Part shown: piece after piece, positions 57,468 through 64,000 of the stretch
Position numbering within the stretch: position 1 is the stretch's first letter
Layout of the letters: the number at the start of each line of letters is the position of its first letter
Assembly: GCF_040833995.1 (NCBI RefSeq)
Contig: NZ_CP162137.1
Location: forward strand, 1,070,001 to 1,134,000
Direction: 5' to 3'
Source of the DNA: Leptospira sp. WS58.C1
Lineage (GTDB): Bacteria > Spirochaetota > Leptospiria > Leptospirales > Leptospiraceae
Length of the DNA: 64,000 nt
Notes under the pieces: model-generated
The model's input: only the letters and a program-made list of their open reading frames with translations
The model's database searches: none
Told to the model about the DNA's origin: nothing
Position numbers and translations under genes: made by a program

Positions 57468-60400
57468 ATGAAACGGAGTATTTTCCTTTTACCTTTCTTT
57501 TACTTTTATTGTGCCGTTTTTCAATCCTCGGAACGGGTGCGGCCGATCGAGTTCGATTACGGTCCGATTTCCAAAAACTATTTTAATCCCGAAAATGATA
57601 AACCGTTTCCCTTAACGGTCCAAAGAGGGAACAATCTATATAACTCAACCACCAAGGATGGAAGATATCTTTTTTATACGACCGGTCAAAAAGGAAATTA
57701 CGATATTTGGTTTAGAGATCTCAAAAGTTCCATAGTAGTTCCGGTTACGGAACATCCTTCTTCCGAATACAAACCGGCGATCAGCCCGGATGGAAAAAAA
57801 CTAGCTTTCGTATCCGAACAATACGACACGGCGGGAGATATCGTCATTTTAGAAATAGAACCTGAAGTCTGGGCAAAGAGGATGTTGGAAGGAAAAAGGT
57901 TCCTAAGTGATGATTTTGAGTTCATTACAAATCCAGAATATTCGGATATTACTAAATCGGATAGATTTTCGGATTCGGATCCTGTTTGGGGGAAGGACAG
58001 TAGAGTCTTGTTGTTCTCTTCCGATAGGCTGACTCCTGGAACTCCCAATCTTATCTTATGGGATACGGAAGGAAAAGAAAAGCCGGTCTTACTCACCAGG
58101 TCCGGAGCGGTAAATCCATATTGGTCGCAAGACGGAAACACAATTTTATATCTTTCTTATGCGGATTCCAGAGAAGGAGAGATCTACTCTTTTGATCTGC
58201 AGACCAGGAAGACCAAACGACTCACCAACGATAATTATTTGGATTTTTCTCCCAGTTTATCTCCCGACGGAAGGTATTTATTCTACACATCCATTCGTTC
58301 CGATTCGGATGGAAACCGAAAATTGGATGAAAGAGATAATAGTCTGATCATTCGATTGGATCTTTCCGACATGAAGGAAAGAAAACTGACCTCCGGAAAT
58401 TTTTCATTATTCGATACTAGATATTCTTCCTTTAACGGAGGAAGTATCCTGTTTACCGCATCATATTATGGAACCTTAAATATCTATTTCCTACCTTTGA
58501 GCGGATCTATCCCTAAGGCCTCAAATATTTCCGCACAATTCGAACTCGCTAAAGAATACGGAAAAAAACAATCCTTGGACGATTATCTATTGGCCTTAGA
58601 TTCCTTGGAATTGTATTTTAAGGAAGATCCACTCTATCCTATTTTTAGGGCCAAGGTCCTAAACGAAAAATATTCAGTTTTTAAAAAGTCGGGTAAAACA
58701 TCGGAGATCAAAAAGGAGATGGTTACTTCCCGTTTGGACCCCAAATGGGGATTTGCCTACGTGTTCTATCTGGAATCAGAGAATAAAGGGATCTCGGAGA
58801 TCAAAGAATATTTGTCGAATATTCGCGCTCATGCGGATGCACAGGTGACCGGTGCGATCTTAGAGGAGATCGGAAATCTGGAGGAAAAAGCCGGTAGATT
58901 AGAAGCGGCTTTGAGTTCAAAACAGGAATTAGCGAACCGATTTCCGGAATATTATAATATTCATGAAATTTTAAGGAATATCGGCTCTTTGCAACTTAAG
59001 GAAGCAAAGAATAAGGACTGGACCATTCCTTTTACACTTTTGCAAGCGGCGAACGAATCCGAATCCAAAACGATAGAACTTAGGAATTTATACGGACTAT
59101 TCGAAGAGCAGATCCTAGCGGGTAAATCGGATTCCGAAAAAATTTCTCTCTCCGAAAAAATAGAATCCGCCAATAAGATCAAAGAGCGTTCTCCGGTATT
59201 ATATAGATTTTTAATGTATACCAAAGCTGCCGGGCTTTCAGGACAAGGCAGCTTTGCCGAGAGTAATTCCCTTCTGGACCCCTTATTAAAAGAAATAACT
59301 CCCAAAGATCCGCTTTTTTTAAGGATACATCTATTAAGATCTTCTAATTTTAAAGGTCTTGGGAGTGTTCGTTATTCTTTGGAATCTTTACGCACATTTT
59401 TGGAAAATTACGATCATGATTCCGGAGTAGAGATCTCCGACAAAGAAATGGAAAGGTTCTTTATTTATTTCGAGAATCTTGCCCGAAACTATGAGAATCG
59501 CTCCGATTTTTTCCAGGCATCACTTCATTATTTTTATAATACCGAAAATATGTTCCTGGCAAAGAGTAAGTCGCTCTTTCAAGACACGGTTTATAAGGAT
59601 TACGCCATATATTACCAAAAATTAATGGTGGATACTTCCTTTAAGTTGGCGAGATCGGTAAGCGAGAAAAATGCATCCGGTATTTTAGGGAATTTGAATC
59701 CACTGGAATTTGATCCATTGGACAAAAAGGAAGGACTAATTTATATCGATCAGTACTTTGAGAAGGAGAAAATCCTGCCGAGAGCGAGAGCCTTCTTGGA
59801 TCTTGCTACATTGTACGGATACGCTTACTATCTGATCAATCGATCCGTGATCCGAGAGACCTATTATTATAATTCCGGCACGATGGATCGAGTTAAAAAG
59901 GAAGCGGCCTTAAGGGATTATAAACAGGCTGAATACGAACTCAGGTGGATCATATTCGCGGAGCCTACGTATCATGACGCTTACCAGCTTTTAGGTTGGT
60001 TATACCAATATGTGGACATCATGAAGTCCAGAAGGCCTAACGATAAGGAACCCGCCGATGAGGACAAATATAAGGACGAATATTCCAAATATTTTCCGGA
60101 GAAAAACTTCGAGGAGAATATAGAGTTATATAGTCAGATCTTGGAATTACTCGGCGAAAATTTCCAAAACAAAAAAGCTCTCTCCGACCTGAGACTAAAT
60201 TTAGGGAATAATTACTTTTTGCTGAAAAATTATCCTAAAGCGGATGAACAATATTCTTTGGTCGAATCATATTCGAATTACATAATATCCAAAGCGCAAT
60301 TCGAGGATTATAGGCAAAAGGCAGTCTTCTTATTCAATTCCGCGCGCGCTTCTATGTATATGTCCAAGTATGGTGATGCGGTCCGGAAGTTAAAAACCGC

Positions 60401-63400
60401 TTCGGATATATACTCTAAAAACGAATTTTTACAATTGTATTCCGGAACTGATTACGCGAAAAATCTACAAAGTTACAGAGAAAAGCTCACCTTACTTAGG
60501 ACCCTGACCGGTTTGTCCTATATGGAATTGGGAGAATATTCGCAGGCGCTTCCGTATCTGACGGAAGCACTAGAACTGAACGAACCGTCCCGATTGGTAG
60601 ATCCGATCAATATCAGAAACGCATTAGCAATTTCTTATCAAAAATTAGGTTATATCTCCAAATCGGAAGAAAATTTGAAAGAAGCGGAGAAGGAAGCCTA
60701 TTCCCGCAAAACCCTATGGCTTCCAAAAAAGGTGAGTCCTAAATTTTGGGAATCTGTTTGGGATTCCATTTGGGATCTCGTTTTTGAAACGGTACTTCCT
60801 GATTCCGTTCGAATTTCGGGTTCCGGTAGATTTCCGGAAGCGATCCCTCCCGTATTCCAGCCGTTATTATCTTCCGGGATACGAGTAAACAATCTTGTAT
60901 TAGAACAAAACTATCGTTTGGCAGCGGAAGAAACAAACAAACGATTGGGGTACATTAGTAAGAAAGGACTAGGCAAAACATTGGCCGGGCAATTAGTGCA
61001 GTCCCAATCTTATGGAGACCTAGGATTTTTTCACTATAAAAGAAATGAATTCGAAAAAGCTAAATTGGCTTTTTTAGAAGAGAACGAATTTCTAAAAGAG
61101 TCGGCGAATCTATCCGGAAGATCCACCGGTAGTTTTAAAAGATATTTATACTCCTTGTTCGCCTCAGTAGAAGCTTCCGACAAAAAGGAAAAAAACGGTT
61201 ATTCGGAAGAATTAAATACGGCACTGGAAGAATTGGACAGATTTAAAAGGGAGTCCATGCAAAATTGTATTTCTTCCTGGTCGGAAGATCCGTTAGAGGG
61301 AAATACCGTTTGTTCCCAGGCATTTTATAGGCAATATTATGATTTTGATATATTGAAAGCGACTGTTCTCTATTATTTAGGGGAGGAAAATCTAAAAAAT
61401 GGGGAATGGGTAGAAGGTTTCGAACGATTAGGGGTCTCTTCTTCTTTGTTGGAAACTCCTTCCGGTTTACCGAAAGAGATCATTGGGCTTTCGAAAGATC
61501 CGTTCCCCAGAAAAGAGAGAGTATTACATTTTTTAAGTAGAGCTAGCGTATTTTACAGATTAGGTGATTTGGAAAAAGCGGAAGAATGCCTAAGGGCCGC
61601 GGAAGAAATGGCCAATGATTTTTATTTCGGTGCGGAGCTTATTCAAACCTGGGTCCTACAAGCGAGACTGGATCTGATTTCAAAAAGGCCTGACAAGGCA
61701 AAAATAAAATTAACCAAGGCAGAAGAACTTCTTAAAAAACAATTCCATTTGATCTCCGATAATAAAAGTTTTCTGTTAAGGGATTTATACGAGACCAAGA
61801 TCAGGGCGGAATTCGACTCCGGAAACTCGAATGCAGCTTTTAACGATTGGACTAGGCTACAAAGATTATTAAATTTCCGTAATTTCCAAAAAGGTAATTG
61901 GGAATTTAGGGAAGCCCGGGAAGAATATACAAAATTCGAATCTGATTGGAAAAACTATAGAAACACCTATTTTAAATATCAGATCGCTTTGGAAACCAGA
62001 GGGGATATCAAAAAAGAGGAGCTTGCATTAACTCAAGCCGCATCTCAGGTTACTAAAACCTTGGGGATCCTAAGGTCCAAGCTCCCGAAAAAGGTGTCTT
62101 TTTTGGATCCTTTCGGTGCAGTTTTAGAGGAAAGTCTAAACCAGGACGAAACTGAAATTCGTTTATTAGAATCGAGAGGTTCAGTATTTGTACGTATCAA
62201 AAATTCCTCCTCTTTAAAATTTATGGATTTTGAGAACGAAACCAAAGCGGAAAGCTGGATCAAATCCCATTTTGAAAAATCAGGTCGTAGTCTGCTTATA
62301 GATCCTGGAAATACTTCCGTAGGCGAGAAGTTAGACTCTCAACTTTTCCGGGTCAGTTTTAAACTTTCTTCTTCCGTTTTAAATAAGGAAGAAAAAACTC
62401 CCAAAGTGATCTCTTCATTTTTACCGATTTCCGGATGGAATTATAGAAGGGTAGATTCCGACTCTTGGACTTCTATATTAGAAGATACTGATGTTCTTGT
62501 AAGCCCTTTTCCGGAGATCAAAGGAGATTCTGCCTTCGGGGAAAGAAAAAGAGACACGTTGGAACTCCGGGAAATTTTTTCCAGAGAGCATAGATTAGGC
62601 GCAGTCATACTTACATATTCCGAAAGGCCGAGCTGGCAGCAGATCTTAAAGATCTATACGGGACTTTCGGGTTCCGGTGTGAATGTAATGTATCTATGCC
62701 CCGGCGAATCTTGTGTAAAAGAGTCCCTTGAGGAAATTTTTACAGGGAAAGTTTCAAATAATTCTACGATCCGCTTCGGAATACTTTCGGAAAAGTCTGG
62801 AAATAGAAACATAGAAGCGGAAAAACTTTTTGCCAAGTCTAGAAAAGATGAAAGGATTTCGGATTTATCGGAAGTGTTTTCCGATCTGCATAAAGCCCGG
62901 TCTTACGCGGAACCGAATTCTCATTTGGCTCTAAAAATTGAATCGGATCTTTTGAGAGCTTATCAAAGATTAAAACCAGATCTATCTTTGGATAAAATTT
63001 TCTCCTTACGTTATGAGAATAGGGATCTAAATTCTCAAAGGGAATTGGGATTAAATTTATGTTTGTCCAGGTTACTTGAAACGGAATTTAAGGAGTGTGG
63101 TGAGGTCCCTTTGCCAGAGGCGAAGATAGAAATTCTAAACGGAATCTTGTCTTTAAAGGAAGGAAAATTCCCCGGCACATCTTTAAACGCAAATATTTCC
63201 GCGGATAGATATGATCCGTTCCTATTTAGATTAAAACTTTCTAATTTGGCTTTGGAAGCGTATTATCCGGATCTAGCTTCTACTCAGCTTGGACTTGCAA
63301 AACAATTTATCACTTCCGGTACGGATCTGGAAAATTGGAAGAAGATGGAGGCTCGGATCCGAAAGGAACGAGCACTTTTGGAAGAAGAGGAAGATTTATA

Positions 63401-64000
63401 CGAATATTCCGATCGAATCGAAAGGGATCCCAAAGAGAGAAATTATCAAAGGCATTTGGCATATTTAGAAAATCGTAAAAAACTCGGACATAGGATATCT
63501 CCACTTTCTTTGTATTCGGAGATCCATAGTTCTTCTACGGCTTTATTCCAGACATTGGATGCGGAGACTCGATCTTCCGTTTTGGATCTTCTTCGTTATT
63601 CTCTTCCCGAAGAGACTGGGAAGGAGATGGAAGAATTTTTACATTCTTTTGTGGAGCTGGAAAAACTTAAGAAAAATTCCCCTAGACAAACAAGGATCAT
63701 GCTAGAGTTTGCAAAAGCGTATCTCTCCAGGGGAGATTACGATAAGGCAAAGTATTGGGTTTCTAAATCTCAAGGAATTTCGGATGAGTTCCATTCTTCC
63801 GAGATAGAATTTATTAATTCTAAAATTTCTTATTTGGAAGGCAAAAGACCGGAACAAATACGCGGATCGAATTTTTCGGAATATCTTTCCGAATACGAAA
63901 CTGCCTCTTCTAAAAAGTCCGCCGAGTTTGTGGAATTGGCGAATCGTTTTGTTAAGCACAGAAGAAAGAAAAAATTTAGCCCGGCAGAAAGAAGGGAACT
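57468..64000 (+). CDS. Giant beta-propeller/TPR lipoprotein with degenerate CHAT-like module (3' end outside window)
   Basis: The frame opens at ATG 57468 with RBS AAGGGA and stays open to the window edge, at least 2,177 residues. Signal peptide MKRSIFLLPFFYFYC has a possible lipidated Cys15. Residues about 55-320 carry PD40/TolB-like beta-propeller repeats (SPDGKKLAFVS, SPDGRYLFYTS). A long alpha-helical region with many TPR-like helix pairs spans about 340-1600. Residues about 1640-1765 resemble a CHAT protease domain but lack its His and Cys. Further helices continue past the edge. The function is not known. It lies after the AsmA-like and lipoprotein genes. Confidence 0.85.
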   Translation, partial: MKRSIFLLPFFYFYCAVFQSSERVRPIEFDYGPISKNYFNPENDKPFPLTVQRGNNLYNSTTKDGRYLFYTTGQKGNYDIWFRDLKSSIVVPVTEHPSSEYKPAISPDGKKLAFVSEQYDTAGDIVILEIEPEVWAKRMLEGKRFLSDDFEFITNPEYSDITKSDRFSDSDPVWGKDSRVLLFSSDRLTPGTPNLILWDTEGKEKPVLLTRSGAVNPYWSQDGNTILYLSYADSREGEIYSFDLQTRKTKRLTNDNYLDFSPSLSPDGRYLFYTSIRSDSDGNRKLDERDNSLIIRLDLSDMKERKLTSGNFSLFDTRYSSFNGGSILFTASYYGTLNIYFLPLSGSIPKASNISAQFELAKEYGKKQSLDDYLLALDSLELYFKEDPLYPIFRAKVLNEKYSVFKKSGKTSEIKKEMVTSRLDPKWGFAYVFYLESENKGISEIKEYLSNIRAHADAQVTGAILEEIGNLEEKAGRLEAALSSKQELANRFPEYYNIHEILRNIGSLQLKEAKNKDWTIPFTLLQAANESESKTIELRNLYGLFEEQILAGKSDSEKISLSEKIESANKIKERSPVLYRFLMYTKAAGLSGQGSFAESNSLLDPLLKEITPKDPLFLRIHLLRSSNFKGLGSVRYSLESLRTFLENYDHDSGVEISDKEMERFFIYFENLARNYENRSDFFQASLHYFYNTENMFLAKSKSLFQDTVYKDYAIYYQKLMVDTSFKLARSVSEKNASGILGNLNPLEFDPLDKKEGLIYIDQYFEKEKILPRARAFLDLATLYGYAYYLINRSVIRETYYYNSGTMDRVKKEAALRDYKQAEYELRWIIFAEPTYHDAYQLLGWLYQYVDIMKSRRPNDKEPADEDKYKDEYSKYFPEKNFEENIELYSQILELLGENFQNKKALSDLRLNLGNNYFLLKNYPKADEQYSLVESYSNYIISKAQFEDYRQKAVFLFNSARASMYMSKYGDAVRKLKTASDIYSKNEFLQLYSGTDYAKNLQSYREKLTLLRTLTGLSYMELGEYSQALPYLTEALELNEPSRLVDPINIRNALAISYQKLGYISKSEENLKEAEKEAYSRKTLWLPKKVSPKFWESVWDSIWDLVFETVLPDSVRISGSGRFPEAIPPVFQPLLSSGIRVNNLVLEQNYRLAAEETNKRLGYISKKGLGKTLAGQLVQSQSYGDLGFFHYKRNEFEKAKLAFLEENEFLKESANLSGRSTGSFKRYLYSLFASVEASDKKEKNGYSEELNTALEELDRFKRESMQNCISSWSEDPLEGNTVCSQAFYRQYYDFDILKATVLYYLGEENLKNGEWVEGFERLGVSSSLLETPSGLPKEIIGLSKDPFPRKERVLHFLSRASVFYRLGDLEKAEECLRAAEEMANDFYFGAELIQTWVLQARLDLISKRPDKAKIKLTKAEELLKKQFHLISDNKSFLLRDLYETKIRAEFDSGNSNAAFNDWTRLQRLLNFRNFQKGNWEFREAREEYTKFESDWKNYRNTYFKYQIALETRGDIKKEELALTQAASQVTKTLGILRSKLPKKVSFLDPFGAVLEESLNQDETEIRLLESRGSVFVRIKNSSSLKFMDFENETKAESWIKSHFEKSGRSLLIDPGNTSVGEKLDSQLFRVSFKLSSSVLNKEEKTPKVISSFLPISGWNYRRVDSDSWTSILEDTDVLVSPFPEIKGDSAFGERKRDTLELREIFSREHRLGAVILTYSERPSWQQILKIYTGLSGSGVNVMYLCPGESCVKESLEEIFTGKVSNNSTIRFGILSEKSGNRNIEAEKLFAKSRKDERISDLSEVFSDLHKARSYAEPNSHLALKIESDLLRAYQRLKPDLSLDKIFSLRYENRDLNSQRELGLNLCLSRLLETEFKECGEVPLPEAKIEILNGILSLKEGKFPGTSLNANISADRYDPFLFRLKLSNLALEAYYPDLASTQLGLAKQFITSGTDLENWKKMEARIRKERALLEEEEDLYEYSDRIERDPKERNYQRHLAYLENRKKLGHRISPLSLYSEIHSSSTALFQTLDAETRSSVLDLLRYSLPEETGKEMEEFLHSFVELEKLKKNSPRQTRIMLEFAKAYLSRGDYDKAKYWVSKSQGISDEFHSSEIEFINSKISYLEGKRPEQIRGSNFSEYLSEYETASSKKSAEFVELANRFVKHRRKKKFSPAERRE

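Overview
The window reads as a chromosomal segment of a spirochaete of the genus Leptospira. GC is in the low-to-mid 40s by eye, which fits an intermediate or saprophytic clade better than a low-GC one, but the species cannot be fixed from here. The case for Leptospira rests on a flaA2-flaA1 periplasmic flagellar sheath pair, lipoproteins with spirochaete-type lipoboxes, a GreA with a very large N-terminal extension, a PUR-domain nucleic-acid-binding protein, many TTG starts, and dispersed TTCGCACAGAG-type intergenic repeats. I saw no rRNA, tRNA, CRISPR array, transposase or prophage gene; most of the window is ordinary core chromosome.

Layout. 1-7020: a tightly packed plus-strand housekeeping run (tyrA 3' part, aroA, cmk, rpsA, a membrane TPR protein, short-form hisG, rpmF, plsX). 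7038-12147: fatty-acid and RNA genes (fabG, acpP, rnc), a Nudix hydrolase, aroB and an MscS-type channel. 12144-16994: a small membrane protein and pyk on the minus strand, then a plus-strand trio of class IV-like deacetylase, unknown protein and response regulator/PP2C phosphatase. 16977-21311: minus-strand DUF4105-like protein, small lipoprotein and GH36 alpha-galactosidase. 21418-25339: RNase D-like nuclease, radA and two unknown envelope proteins. 25480-27598: PUR protein, flaA2, flaA1. 27965-33941: extended greA, fliL-like gene, M23 peptidase and an LptE-like lipoprotein. 34082-40791: Fur-family regulator, tgt, STAS protein, LysM lipoprotein, nadC and the (p)ppGpp synthetase/hydrolase. 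40908-48109: solute-binding lipoprotein, a kinase-like protein, purB, a dehydrogenase-like protein, an AraC regulator with a membrane sensor, and a fatty acid hydroxylase-superfamily protein. 48285-53253 (minus): PAS histidine kinase, GT-C glycosyltransferase and GT2 transferase. 53451-64000: STAS protein, AsmA-like protein, lipoprotein, and a giant lipoprotein gene running off the right edge.

Themes. Envelope building recurs (cell-wall peptidase, LptE-like protein, AsmA-like protein, glycosyltransfer pair, many lipoproteins), as do flagella (FlaA1, FlaA2, FliL) and PP2C/STAS partner-switch signalling whose anti-sigma kinase is not in the window. The strongest unexplained items are the giant beta-propeller/TPR/degenerate-CHAT-like lipoprotein (at least 2,177 residues), a seven-copy family of intergenic inverted repeats with a second small palindrome nested in some copies, short hairpins abutting the ribosome-binding sites of acpP, greA and purB, a 10-bp direct repeat spaced exactly 30 bp at the greA promoter, an uncharacterised protein-kinase-like gene, and a cytoplasmic alpha-galactosidase in a genus that lives mainly on fatty acids.
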